From Terrabacter aerolatus (GTDB lineage Bacteria > Actinomycetota > Actinomycetes > Actinomycetales > Dermatophilaceae): a stretch of DNA of 64,000 bases. Position numbers and translations under genes: made by a program. The stretch covers positions 1 to 64,000 of the forward strand of contig NZ_BJYX01000006.1 of the NCBI RefSeq assembly GCF_007991735.1, read 5' to 3'. Positions 9,169 through 17,208 of this stretch are shown here, in pieces. The notes under the pieces were generated by a model, which searched no databases, was not told the DNA's origin, and saw only the letters and a list, made by a program, of their open reading frames with translations. The number at the start of each line of letters is the position of its first letter. Positions within the stretch are counted from its first letter, which is position 1.

Positions 9169-9212
9169 TGCCGGCCGTGATGTCGGCCGTGATGTCGGCG
9201 GCGGTGCAGAAC

Positions 9213-9218
9213 TAGGGT
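9213..9218 (+). promoter_or_regulatory. -10 box of psuG, leaderless
   Basis: TAGGGT ends 7 nt before the ATG at 9226, placing the transcription start at or next to the start codon. The box overlaps the alternative upstream GTG (9217), which argues against that start. Confidence 0.6.
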
Positions 9219-9225
9219 GTCGGCC

Positions 9226-10185
9226 ATGCTGCAGCACCTGCCCGGGCCTGACCTGCTCGTCGTCCACGAGGAGGTGCGTGAGGCCCTCGACGCCGGCGTG
9301 GGTGTCGTCGCCCTCGAGAGCACGATCCTCGCCCACGGGCTCCCCCACCCCGACAACATCGAGATCGGCGCGCGGATCGAGGACGCGGTCCGCGCGGGCG
9401 GCTCGGTGCCCGCGACGATCGCCGTGCTCGACGGTGTCGTGCACATCGGCCTCGGGCGTGCCGAGGTCGAGCGCATCTGCACCGATCCCGACATCGCCAA
9501 GCTGTCGGTGCGCGACGTGGGCGTCGCTGCCGCACTGGGGTTCTCGGGCGCGACCACGGTGGCGTCGACGTCGGCCCTCGCCCACCTGGCCGGGATCCGC
9601 GTCTTCGCGACCGGAGGGCTCGGCGGCGTGCACCGCGGCGCGTCCGAGACCTTCGACGTGTCCGCCGACCTCGGGGTCATCGCGTCCACGCCGGTGCTCG
9701 TCGTGTGCGCCGGGGTGAAGTCGATCCTCGACGTGGCCGGAACGCTCGAGACGCTCGAGACCCTGTCGGTGCCGGTGCTCGGCTACCGCACGGACGCGTT
9801 CCCCGGCTTCTACCTCTCGGACTCCGGCCAGCGCGTGCCCTGGCGGGTCGAGTCGGCGGCGGACGCGGCGCGCGTCGTCCTGGCGCGACACCGCCTCGGC
9901 ACCGACGCCGCCGGAGTGGTCCTCGCCAACCCGCTGCCCGCCGACCGGCAGGTCGAGCGCGGCCTGCACGACCGGCTCGTCGCCGAGGGGCTCGCCCTGC
10001 TCGAGCGCGAGGGCGTGCACGGCAAGGACGTCACGCCGCGGCTGCTCGAGTACTTCCACGACCACTCCGGCGGCGAGTCCCTGCGCGCCAACGTCGAGCT
10101 CGTCCTGTCCAACGCGCGCCTCGCCGGCGAGGTGGCAGCCGAGGTCGCGGCCCAGTCGGTCGGCGCGGGCGCGGCCCTCGCATGA
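9226..10185 (+). CDS. psuG: pseudouridine-5'-phosphate glycosidase
   Basis: Cytosolic enzyme that reversibly cleaves the C-C glycosidic bond of pseudouridine 5'-phosphate to uracil and ribose-5-phosphate. About 319 aa. Family motifs include LESTILAHGLPHPDN near the N-terminus, the SVRDVG and GATTVAST stretches, and FATGGLGGVHRGA. The start is set at ATG 9226 because a -10-like TAGGGT sits just upstream; GTG 9217 is an alternative. The downstream kinase overlaps by ATGA, giving the usual two-enzyme pseudouridine catabolic unit. The uracil and ribose-5-phosphate produced fit the nucleoside salvage genes at 0.2-7 kb. Confidence 0.93.
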   Translation: MLQHLPGPDLLVVHEEVREALDAGVGVVALESTILAHGLPHPDNIEIGARIEDAVRAGGSVPATIAVLDGVVHIGLGRAEVERICTDPDIAKLSVRDVGVAAALGFSGATTVASTSALAHLAGIRVFATGGLGGVHRGASETFDVSADLGVIASTPVLVVCAGVKSILDVAGTLETLETLSVPVLGYRTDAFPGFYLSDSGQRVPWRVESAADAARVVLARHRLGTDAAGVVLANPLPADRQVERGLHDRLVAEGLALLEREGVHGKDVTPRLLEYFHDHSGGESLRANVELVLSNARLAGEVAAEVAAQSVGAGAALA

Positions 10186-11060
10186 CGGCGCGACCGGTCG
10201 TCGTCGTGGGGGACGTCGGGCTCGACGTCATCACCCGCCCCTCCGGCGACATCCGCTGGCACTCCGACACCCCGTCCGCCGTCGCCCTCGTGCCCGGCGG
10301 CGCGGGCGGCAACTCCGCCTCGTGGCTCGCCGGCCTCGGCGCCGAGGTGACGCTCGTCGCCCGGGTCGGCGACGACGCGGCCGGGGCCACGTGCCGCGGC
10401 GAGCTCGAGGCCGCCGGGGTCACGTGCGCCTTCGCCGTCGACCCCTCCCTGCCGACCTGCATGGTGGTCATCCTGCTCGACGCCCACGGTGACCGGACGA
10501 TGTTCCCCGACCGCGGCGCCAACAAGGCGTTCTCCGTCGCCGACGTCGACCTCGCCTCGCTCGGCCTGCCCGACGAGCCCCGGCCCCACTTGCACCTGTC
10601 GGGCTACGTGCTCTTCGACGCCGGGTCGCGAGCCGCCGGGCTCGAGTCGCTGCGACAGGCCCGCTCGCTCGGGTGGACGACGTCGGTCGACCCGCAGTCA
10701 CCGGCCCTCATCGAGCGCGAGGGGGTGGCGGCGTTCCTCGGCTGGGTGGACGGTGTCGACCTGCTGCTGCCGAACGAGAACGAGGTCGCGGCCTTCGGGG
10801 GCCTGGATGCCGTGCTCGGTCACGCCCACGAGATCGTCGCGACCTACGGCGCCGCCGGGGCGAGGTGGGTCGGCACCGGCATCGACGAGACCGCCGAGGC
10901 GCCGGTCGTCGAGAACGTCGACGCCACCGGGTGCGGCGACGCCTTCAACGCCGGGATGCTCTCGGCCTGGCTCCGTGGCGCGGACCGGTCAGAGGCCCTG
11001 CGTGCCGGGGTCGCGGCCGGCAGTGCGGCGGCGGCACGCGTGGGCGCCCGACCCGGCTGA
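10182..11060 (+). CDS. psuK: PfkB-family kinase, probable pseudouridine kinase
   Basis: Ribokinase-fold sugar/nucleoside kinase of 292 aa, translationally coupled to psuG by an ATGA overlap. The N-terminal VVVGDVGLDVI strand, the GGAGGNSASWLAGLGAEV substrate-binding region and the PfkB signature DATGCGDAFNAG with its catalytic Asp are intact. Family alone cannot separate pseudouridine from ribose or other substrates, but the fused operon with psuG makes pseudouridine 5'-phosphorylation the obvious role. Confidence 0.85.
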   Translation: MTARPVVVVGDVGLDVITRPSGDIRWHSDTPSAVALVPGGAGGNSASWLAGLGAEVTLVARVGDDAAGATCRGELEAAGVTCAFAVDPSLPTCMVVILLDAHGDRTMFPDRGANKAFSVADVDLASLGLPDEPRPHLHLSGYVLFDAGSRAAGLESLRQARSLGWTTSVDPQSPALIEREGVAAFLGWVDGVDLLLPNENEVAAFGGLDAVLGHAHEIVATYGAAGARWVGTGIDETAEAPVVENVDATGCGDAFNAGMLSAWLRGADRSEALRAGVAAGSAAAARVGARPG

Positions 11061-11130
11061 ACGGCATACGCCCCCGGCGGGCGGTGGCTCCCGACCGGGC
11101 CGACGGACCGCCACGAACGGGCGTATGCCG
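11061..11130 (+). repeat. hairpin built from inverted ACGGCATACG-type motifs behind psuK
   Basis: CGGCATACGCCC at 11062-11073 is perfectly inverted at 11119-11130 (12 bp). A second nested stem GGCGGT / ACCGCC lies at 11080-11085 / 11107-11112, giving a symmetric two-tier structure. The element starts right after the psuK stop codon. It could act as a transcription terminator, though no U-run follows. The outer arms each carry the 10-mer (or a one-off copy) that recurs through the window, a layout like paired DNA-uptake sequences used as terminators in other bacteria. Confidence 0.6.
11100..11115 (-). repeat. 16-bp repeat, inverted copy
   Basis: Reverse complement of CGTGGCGGTCCGTCGG. It overlaps the descending arm of the hairpin behind psuK. 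Two same-direction copies lie at 11168-11183 and 12153-12168, on either side of the DUF559 gene. Confidence 0.7.
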
Positions 11131-11167
11131 CGTGCTCCGTGCGTGACGTCGGGCCGGGTTGGCGGGT

Positions 11168-11183
11168 CGTGGCGGTCCGTCGG
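11168..11183 (+). repeat. 16-bp repeat, copy upstream of the DUF559 gene
   Basis: CGTGGCGGTCCGTCGG, 51 bp before the DUF559 start codon. Identical to the copy behind that gene, and the inverse of 11100-11115. Confidence 0.7.
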
Positions 11184-11234
11184 TCCTGTGGATGACCGCG
11201 GCGAGCGGCTGCGGCGTCCGGGCAGCCTGTGGCC

Positions 11235-12122
11235 ATGGATGTCACGACGGTGCTGGCCCAGTGCGGCGGCAGCGCCAGATGGTCACAGCTGCGCCCGATG
11301 GTGCGCCGCCGACAGCTTCGGCGCGCTCTCGCGGATGGGAGCATCGTCCGTCTGGGCCGGGGGCGCTACGGCTTGTCGAGCCTCCTCGCCGCACGCGCCA
11401 CTGCGGAGTCCCTCAGTGCCGCGGCGTCACACCTGACGGCTGCGTTGCACTGGGGATGGGCGGTCAAGCACGAGCCGGACCTCGCCCACGTGACGCTGCC
11501 GCGAGGGCGCAAGCTGCGAGACTCGGCGCGCACCGGAGTGCAGCGCCACTGGCGAGACCTGTCGGCTGACGAAGTTGTCGACGGCTGGGTGACCAGTCCC
11601 GAACGGACCGTCATCGACTGCTGCCTCGACCTGCCGTTCGACGAAGCCATCGCGGTGGCCGACTCCTCGTGGCTCAACGGTCTGTCACCGCTCGTCGTCC
11701 GAGATCTGGCGCTGCGCCTGCCGCCACGGTCTCGGCGCAAGGTCGGCCGGGTGCTCCAGCACGTGGATCGCGGGGCCGCCAACCCGTTCGAGTCGGTGCT
11801 GCGCGCCCTGTGCCTTCGGGTGGGAGGACTCAGCGTCGTCACCCAGCACGTCGTGAAGGGCCGCGGCTTCTTCGCCCAGGTGGACCTCGCCGACAAGGCG
11901 TTACGCATCGTGATCGAGGCCGAGGGTTTCGAGAACCACGGCACCCGACCGGCCCTGAAGCGCGACTGCCGGCGCTACACGGGGCTGGGGGCGCGCGGTT
12001 GGGTGGTGCTCCGATTCACTTGGGATGAGGTGATGTTCGAGCCCGACTATGTGCTGGCCGCACTGCGTGAGACCGTCGACGTGCGCCGACCGACCGCCAC
12101 GAGTCTGTCGACCGCGTCGTAA
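11235..12122 (+). CDS. DUF559 / Vsr-like nuclease-fold protein with AbiEi-type N-terminus
   Basis: A 295-aa protein. Residues ~1-100 resemble the winged-helix AbiEi-antitoxin-type region often fused to this family. Residues ~180-280 carry the DUF559 (restriction-endonuclease-like) core: FESVLRALC, a QVDLAD acidic strand, VIEAEGFENHG, KRDCRRYTGL and VVLRFTWDEVM. The ATG at 11235 is preferred over GTG 11229; neither has a good ribosome site. No partner toxin gene adjoins it, so a toxin-antitoxin role is not supported. Such genes are scattered in many copies in actinobacteria and their function is unknown. The gene is bracketed by direct copies of a 16-bp repeat. Confidence 0.75.
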   Translation: MDVTTVLAQCGGSARWSQLRPMVRRRQLRRALADGSIVRLGRGRYGLSSLLAARATAESLSAAASHLTAALHWGWAVKHEPDLAHVTLPRGRKLRDSARTGVQRHWRDLSADEVVDGWVTSPERTVIDCCLDLPFDEAIAVADSSWLNGLSPLVVRDLALRLPPRSRRKVGRVLQHVDRGAANPFESVLRALCLRVGGLSVVTQHVVKGRGFFAQVDLADKALRIVIEAEGFENHGTRPALKRDCRRYTGLGARGWVVLRFTWDEVMFEPDYVLAALRETVDVRRPTATSLSTAS

Positions 12123-12152
12123 CCGTGCTCGGCGCCCAGCCGCGGCAAGACT

Positions 12153-12168
12153 CGTGGCGGTCCGTCGG
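12153..12168 (+). repeat. 16-bp repeat, copy downstream of the DUF559 gene
   Basis: CGTGGCGGTCCGTCGG again, 30 bp after the DUF559 stop codon. It is followed at 12178-12187 by an exact ACGGCATACG motif, mirroring the element behind psuK. Confidence 0.7.
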
Positions 12169-12195
12169 GCCGGGCACACGGCATACGGGCTCGGG

Positions 12196-13788
12196 TCAGA
12201 AGGTCTCGCGGGGCTGGTAGGTGCCCCAGACCTCGCGGAGGGCGTGCGCGACCTCGCCGCCCGTGGCGCGGGCCGCGAGCGCCTCCTTCATCGGGTAGAG
12301 CACGTTGTCGGTCCCGCGGGCGGCGTCCTGGAGCTTCGTGAGCGCCGCCTTCACGGCGTCGTTGTCACGGTCGGCGCGCAGCGCCTCGAGCCGCGCCCGC
12401 TGGTCGGCCTCGATCGTCGGGTCGACGCGGAGCGGCTCGTAGTGGTCCTCCTGGTCGAGCACGAAGCGGTTGACCCCGACGACGGTGCGCTCGCCGTTGT
12501 CGATCTCGAGCTGGACGCGGTAGGCGGAGCGCTCGATCTCGCCCTTCTGGAAGCCCTGCTCGATCGCCGCGACCGCACCGCCCTTGTCCTCGACGGCCTG
12601 GATGAGCGCGAGCGCCGCCTCCTCGATCTCGTCGGTCATCGACTCGACGACGTACGAACCGGCAAAGGGGTCAACGGTCTTCGTCACGTCGGTCTCGTAG
12701 GCGATGACCTGCTGCGTGCGCAGTGCGAGGCGCGCGGCCTTCTCGGTCGGCAGGGCGATGGCCTCGTCGAAGGAGTTGGTGTGGAGCGACTGCGTGCCAC
12801 CGAGCACCGCGCCGAGACCCTGGAGCGCGACGCGGACGAGGTTGACCTCGGGCTGCTGGGCGGTCAGCTGCACGCCGGCCGTCTGCGTGTGGAAACGGAG
12901 CATCATCGACTTCGGGTTCTGGGCGCCGAACTCCTCCTTCATGATCCGCGCCCAGATGCGGCGAGCGGCGCGGAACTTCGCGACCTCCTCGATGAGCGTC
13001 GTCCGCGCGACGAAGAAGAAGGAGAGGCGCGGGGCGAAGTCGTCGACGTGCAGGCCGGCGGCCTGCGCGGCGCGGACGTACTCGACGGCGTTGGCGATGG
13101 TGAAGGCGATCTCCTGCACGGGCGTCGCCCCGGCCTCGGCCATGTGGTAGCCGGAGATGGAGATGGTGTTCCAGCGCGGCATCTCCTGGTGGCAGTAGGC
13201 GAAGATGTCGGCGATGAGACGCAGGGACTCGCGTGGCGGGTAGATGTAGGTGCCGCGGGCGATGTACTCCTTGAGCACGTCGTTCTGGATCGTGCCCGTC
13301 AGCTGGTCGCCGGCCACGCCCTGCTCCTCGGCGACGAGCTGGTAGAGCAGCAGCAGCGTCGAGCCGGGGGCGTTGATCGTCATCGACGTCGAGATCTTGT
13401 CGAGGGGCAGCCCGTCGAAGAGCGTGCGCATGTCGTCGAGGCTGTCGATGGCGACGCCGACCTTGCCGACCTCGCCGTGCGCGATCGACTCGTCGGAGTC
13501 GTAGCCCATCTGCGTCGGCAGGTCGAAGGCGACGGAGAGGCCGCCCGTGCCGGCCTTGACGAGCTGATGGTAGCGCTGGTTGCTCTCCTTGGCCGTGCCG
13601 AACCCGGCATACTGCCGCATCGTCCACGGGCGACCGGTGTACATCGACGGGTAGACGCCGCGCGTGAAGGGGTAGCTGCCGGGGGCTCCGAGCTTGGCGT
13701 CGGCGTCGAAGCCGGCCAGGGCCGACGCGTCGTAGACGGGCTCGATGGGCAGGTCGGACTCGGAGCGCGCACCAGTGCTGTCAGCCAT
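12196..13788 (-). CDS. acyl-CoA mutase large subunit (methylmalonyl-CoA mutase family, no B12 domain)
   Basis: TIM-barrel substrate-binding subunit of an adenosylcobalamin-dependent acyl-CoA mutase, 530 aa. Motifs match the family: [65 protein letters not shown] and [10 protein letters not shown]. The protein stops before any cobalamin-binding DxHxxG domain, so it must work with a separate small subunit that is not encoded in this window. The Tyr in RQYAGF is as in methylmalonyl-CoA mutases, but isobutyryl-, ethylmalonyl- or hydroxyisobutyryl-type substrates are not excluded. Start ATG 13788 lies 7 nt after a TACGCT -10 box. Confidence 0.88.
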   Translation of the reverse strand: MADSTGARSESDLPIEPVYDASALAGFDADAKLGAPGSYPFTRGVYPSMYTGRPWTMRQYAGFGTAKESNQRYHQLVKAGTGGLSVAFDLPTQMGYDSDESIAHGEVGKVGVAIDSLDDMRTLFDGLPLDKISTSMTINAPGSTLLLLYQLVAEEQGVAGDQLTGTIQNDVLKEYIARGTYIYPPRESLRLIADIFAYCHQEMPRWNTISISGYHMAEAGATPVQEIAFTIANAVEYVRAAQAAGLHVDDFAPRLSFFFVARTTLIEEVAKFRAARRIWARIMKEEFGAQNPKSMMLRFHTQTAGVQLTAQQPEVNLVRVALQGLGAVLGGTQSLHTNSFDEAIALPTEKAARLALRTQQVIAYETDVTKTVDPFAGSYVVESMTDEIEEAALALIQAVEDKGGAVAAIEQGFQKGEIERSAYRVQLEIDNGERTVVGVNRFVLDQEDHYEPLRVDPTIEADQRARLEALRADRDNDAVKAALTKLQDAARGTDNVLYPMKEALAARATGGEVAHALREVWGTYQPRETF

Positions 13789-13795
13789 GCCGCCG

Positions 13796-13801
13796 AGCGT
13801 A
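13796..13801 (-). promoter_or_regulatory. -10 box of the mutase gene, leaderless
   Basis: TACGCT on the minus strand, 7 nt before the ATG at 13788. This spacing predicts transcription starting at the start codon. It lies in the 175-bp gap after the regulator gene, which otherwise holds only one exact ACGGCATACG-type motif at 13866-13875. Confidence 0.55.
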
Positions 13802-13963
13802 TCGGCGCGGGGCTCCCCTGCTGCCGCCCGGCCACCGATCGTTGCCGATGTCACGTCACCGAGGGCGTATGCCGTCAGCCCGGGCCCCGACCACACGTGG
13901 CCTTTCGAGCGTGGCGAGGCGGCCGCACGGGTCCGTTCGACGGTTGACGGGCGGGAGGAGGGA

Positions 13964-14482
13964 TCAGGCGTCGGCGGGCCAGGCTCGGGTCAGCTCGGCC
14001 TTGCGCTCGCCCCACTCCCCCTCGAGCGCCCCGAGCCGCTCGCCGAGGAACTCGAGGAACGCCACGGACAGCTGGAGTCGCCGCCCCGCCGCGGTCTCGA
14101 GGCCGCCGACGGCGGGCACCCCGGCGCGCAGACTCGTCTCGATCTGGGCGAGCACCCGGTCGCGCGAGAGCATGGCACCGTGCCAGGCGTCGGCCTGGAC
14201 GACGTAGACGTCGCGGCGCGACCCCCGCTCGCGCTCCTTGCCGATGAGGTACGTCTGAGTCAGGTAGCGCACCGCCCCGGAGACCGCTGCCGGGCTGACG
14301 TCGAGGGCCTCGGTGAGCTCCGCCGCTGTCATGCGCCCGTCGTCGTCCGCGAGCAGCTGCGCGAAGACGCGGGAGGCCAGTCGCGGCATACCGGCGTCGG
14401 TGAGGGTGTCGCCGAAGCGCTCGACGTAGGCGGACACCGCCCGGTCGTCCCGCGTCGCCCTCGGTCGCGCTGCCGTCACCAC
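13964..14482 (-). CDS. GbsR/MarR-like winged-helix regulator
   Basis: A 172-aa DNA-binding protein. A winged-helix domain spans roughly residues 35-105 ([29 protein letters not shown] as the helix-turn-helix, [12 protein letters not shown] as the wing). A C-terminal helical part ([13 protein letters not shown]-like) probably dimerises. Two GTG codons in a row follow GGAGGA; either could start. It is divergent from an ABC exporter pair, with an inverted repeat between them, so it most likely represses that exporter in response to an exported compound. Ligand unknown. Confidence 0.8.
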   Translation of the reverse strand: MVTAARPRATRDDRAVSAYVERFGDTLTDAGMPRLASRVFAQLLADDDGRMTAAELTEALDVSPAAVSGAVRYLTQTYLIGKERERGSRRDVYVVQADAWHGAMLSRDRVLAQIETSLRAGVPAVGGLETAAGRRLQLSVAFLEFLGERLGALEGEWGERKAELTRAWPADA

Positions 14483-14535
14483 GTCTCCTCCGTCGCCTGC
14501 GTCGTTCGTGTCGACCCTGTCGCTACCGTCATATC

Positions 14536-14553
14536 ATTCAGTAAACCGTGAAT
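14536..14553. promoter_or_regulatory. candidate operator between regulator and ABC exporter
   Basis: ATTCA at 14536-14540 and TGAAT at 14549-14553 form an AT-rich inverted repeat with 8-bp spacing in otherwise GC-rich DNA. It sits just upstream of the exporter's -10 box and between the divergent genes, the expected place for a MarR/GbsR-type operator. Confidence 0.45.
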
Positions 14554-14559
14554 CTTGTG

Positions 14560-14565
14560 TACCGT
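14560..14565 (+). promoter_or_regulatory. -10 box of the ABC exporter, leaderless
   Basis: TACCGT, 7 nt before the ATG at 14573. The candidate operator covers the region immediately upstream, so a bound regulator would block this promoter. Confidence 0.5.
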
Positions 14566-14572
14566 CGAATAC

Positions 14573-15475
14573 ATGACATCCGCGATCCAGGTGCAGTCGC
14601 TGCACAAGAGCTTCGGACGCACGGTCGCTCTCGACGGGCTCGACCTCGACGTCGAGACCGGGGAGATCCACGGCATCCTCGGCCCCAACGGCGCGGGCAA
14701 GTCGACGACGCTGCGGATCCTGCTCGGCCTGCTGCGCGCCGACGGGGGCAGCGCCTCACTCCTCGGCGGCGACCCGTGGCGCGAGGTCGAGTCGCTCCAC
14801 CGGCGCCTCGCCTACGTGCCCGGCGACGTCGCGCTCTGGCCCAACCTGACCGGCGGCGAGGTCATCGACGTCCTGGCCCGGCTGCGGGGAGGCGTCGACG
14901 AGAAGCGACGGGCCTCGATGGTCGAACGGTTCGACCTCGACCCGACGAAGAAGGGCCGGTCCTACTCCAAGGGCAACCGCCAGAAGGTCGCCCTCGTCGC
15001 GGCCCTGTCGTCCGACGTGGAGCTGCTCCTGCTCGACGAACCGACGTCGGGCCTGGACCCGCTCATGGAGGCGGTCTTCCGCGACGTCGTCCGGGAGTTC
15101 CGGGATGCCGGCGGCACCGTCCTGCTCTCGAGCCACATCCTCTCCGAGGTCGAGCAGCTCTGCGACCGGGTCAGCATCATCCGCGAGGGCCGCAACGTCG
15201 AGTCGGGCACCCTGACCCAGCTGCGCCACCTCTCCCGGACGACTGTCAGCGCGACCCTCGCCCACCCCGTCGACGCGGCCCGGGTCGCCGGGCTGCCCGG
15301 CGTCGCCGACGTCGCGGTGTCCGGCGGCCACGTCACGTGCACCGTCGGCAGCGACGACCTCGGACGGCTCCTCGAGGTGCTCGGCTCGCACGGCATCACC
15401 GCCCTGACCAGCGCTCCCCCGACGCTCGAGGAGCTCTTCATGGAGCAGTACCGCTCGACCCCGGTGACGACATGA
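14573..15475 (+). CDS. ABC exporter ATPase (ABC-2 type)
   Basis: A 300-aa ATPase of the drug/antibiotic exporter class. Walker [10 protein letters not shown], a signature-like [15 protein letters not shown], Walker [14 protein letters not shown] and the H-loop [13 protein letters not shown] are all present. A C-terminal extension of about 80 aa is typical of the CcmA/DrrA group. It overlaps the permease start by ATGA, so the two are co-translated. Its likely partner regulator is divergent. The cargo is not inferable. Confidence 0.92.
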   Translation: MTSAIQVQSLHKSFGRTVALDGLDLDVETGEIHGILGPNGAGKSTTLRILLGLLRADGGSASLLGGDPWREVESLHRRLAYVPGDVALWPNLTGGEVIDVLARLRGGVDEKRRASMVERFDLDPTKKGRSYSKGNRQKVALVAALSSDVELLLLDEPTSGLDPLMEAVFRDVVREFRDAGGTVLLSSHILSEVEQLCDRVSIIREGRNVESGTLTQLRHLSRTTVSATLAHPVDAARVAGLPGVADVAVSGGHVTCTVGSDDLGRLLEVLGSHGITALTSAPPTLEELFMEQYRSTPVTT

Positions 15476-17127
15476 CCACCCTGACCGCGCCGGCGCACCC
15501 GCCCGCCGGCTCGACCTCCCGCCTCGCCGGCTCGGGCCTGACCGGCACGACGTCGCTGCTGCGCCTCGCGGCGCGCCGCGACCGGGTGCTCGTGCCGGTC
15601 AGCGCCGCGGGCCTCGCGGCCTTCGTCGCCCTGTCGGCGCAGGCGACGTTCGAGCTCTTCCCGGACCTCAGGACGCCACAGGCCTCGATGGCCCCGACGT
15701 TGTCCAACCCGGCGCTCGTCGCCATGTACGGCCCCATCTCGAGCCTCGGTATCGACTCGATCGCGACGTTCAAGTCCGTCCTGCTCGGAGGGGTCTTCCT
15801 TGCCCTGCTCGCCTACGTCGTCGTCCGCCGCCACACGCGCACCGAGGAGGAGGCCGGTCGGCTGGAGCTGCTCGGCGCCGGCGTCGTCGGCCGCCGCGCC
15901 GCGCTGACCGCCGCCGTCCTGCTCGGGACCGTCGCCGTGGTGCTCACCGTCGTCCTCACGGTCGGGTGGTCGATCGCCGTCGGGCTCGACCCCGCGGGTT
16001 CGGTCGCCCTCGGCGTCACCTGGCTCGTCATCGGCCTCGCCTGGGTCGGCGTCACCGCCGTGGCCGCCCAGCTGACCTCCAGCACCCGCGGCACGGCCGG
16101 CTGGTCCCTCGGAGCCCTCGCCGTCGCGTTCCTCGTCCGCGCCGTCGGCGACACCGCGTCGACCGACAGCCCCGCGCGGTTCCTGTCCTGGATCACGCCG
16201 CTCGGCTGGGGCGTCAAGGTCTCTCCGTTCGGCGAGAACCGTTACTGGGTGGTGGTGCTGGGCCTCGTGCTCTACGCCGTGCTCGTCGTCGCCGCCTACG
16301 CCCTGCTCGACCGACGAGACCTCGGCGCCGGAGTGCTGCCCAGCCGGGCCGGCGCCGAACGCAGCACCATCGCCTCGCCGGGCGCCCTGACGCTACGGCT
16401 CGCCCGCGGCACCCTCGTCGGCTGGCTCGTCGCCTACGTCGTGCTCGGCGTCGTCCTCGGGTCCATCGCCGGCAGCGTCGAGACGTTCGTCGACTCACCT
16501 CAGGTCGCCGACATGCTCAGGGCGATGGGTGGCGCTGCCGGGTCCGTCACCGACCTCTTCTTCTCCACCGAACTGCACTTCGCCGCGATCGGAGCCTCGG
16601 CCCTCGCCATCGCGCTCGTGACCCGGATGCACACCGAGGAGGTGTCCGGACGGCTCGAGGCCGTTCTGGCGACACCCGTGCGACGCACCACGTGGGCGCT
16701 CGGGCACCTCGGTGTCGCCGTCCTCGGCTCCGCCGTGGTCATGGTCGTCAGTGCCGTGGTGGCGGGCCTCGTGCACGGCAGCGACGCGGGCGACGTCAGC
16801 GGGACGGTCACGCGCCTCACCGGCGCCGGCCTCTCGACCCTGCCGGCCGTGTGGGTCGCCCTGGCCGTCGCGATGCTCCTCTACGGAGCCCTGCCGCGCT
16901 TCACCGGCCTGGCCTGGGCCGTCCTCATCGTCTTCCTCCTGCTCGGTGAGTTCGGCCAGCTGCTCGACCTGCCCGGCTGGCTCGTCGACCTCTCCCCCTT
17001 CACCCACCTCCCCGCCCTGCCCGGCGGGGCGCTCGAGTGGGCCCCGCTGGCCACGCTCACCTGCCTCGCGACCGCCGTCGGGGGCGTCGGTCTCGCGGCG
17101 CTGCGGCGGCGCGACGTCGCGGCCTGA
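15472..17127 (+). CDS. ABC-2 exporter permease, polyketide-antibiotic-exporter-like
   Basis: A large 551-aa permease with about 12 hydrophobic segments arranged as two six-helix halves. This matches actinobacterial permeases annotated as exporters of polyketide antibiotics (tetronasin-resistance type). Each half carries a [11 protein letters not shown]- or [13 protein letters not shown]-like coupling helix next to the first helix (around residues 115 and 385), which supports the internal duplication. The ATG lies in the ATGA overlap with the ATPase gene. Function as multidrug or peptide exporter is inference. Confidence 0.88.
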   Translation: MTTLTAPAHPPAGSTSRLAGSGLTGTTSLLRLAARRDRVLVPVSAAGLAAFVALSAQATFELFPDLRTPQASMAPTLSNPALVAMYGPISSLGIDSIATFKSVLLGGVFLALLAYVVVRRHTRTEEEAGRLELLGAGVVGRRAALTAAVLLGTVAVVLTVVLTVGWSIAVGLDPAGSVALGVTWLVIGLAWVGVTAVAAQLTSSTRGTAGWSLGALAVAFLVRAVGDTASTDSPARFLSWITPLGWGVKVSPFGENRYWVVVLGLVLYAVLVVAAYALLDRRDLGAGVLPSRAGAERSTIASPGALTLRLARGTLVGWLVAYVVLGVVLGSIAGSVETFVDSPQVADMLRAMGGAAGSVTDLFFSTELHFAAIGASALAIALVTRMHTEEVSGRLEAVLATPVRRTTWALGHLGVAVLGSAVVMVVSAVVAGLVHGSDAGDVSGTVTRLTGAGLSTLPAVWVALAVAMLLYGALPRFTGLAWAVLIVFLLLGEFGQLLDLPGWLVDLSPFTHLPALPGGALEWAPLATLTCLATAVGGVGLAALRRRDVAA

Positions 17128-17195
17128 CGGCATCCGTTCCGTCACGGGGCTGCCCGAGTCCTCGCACTTGCGCCGGGGCGAGCCCCTCGCCTCGG

Positions 17196-17201
17196 TACGG
17201 T
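17196..17201 (+). promoter_or_regulatory. -10 box of manC, leaderless
   Basis: TACGGT, 7 nt before the ATG at 17209. The overlapping upstream GTG at 17200 lies inside the box, so the ATG is the likelier start. Confidence 0.5.
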
Positions 17202-17208
17202 GTGGCCC

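Noticed and set aside
11235-12122. Type IV toxin-antitoxin (AbiE) system
   Set aside because: Only an AbiEi-like N-terminal region is seen, fused to DUF559. No AbiEii-type nucleotidyltransferase gene is adjacent.
14558-14573. TGTA-n8-TACA inverted repeat as a second operator before the ABC exporter
   Set aside because: Arms of four bases are expected by chance, and it overlaps the -10 box and start codon; the ATTCA/TGAAT repeat is the better candidate.
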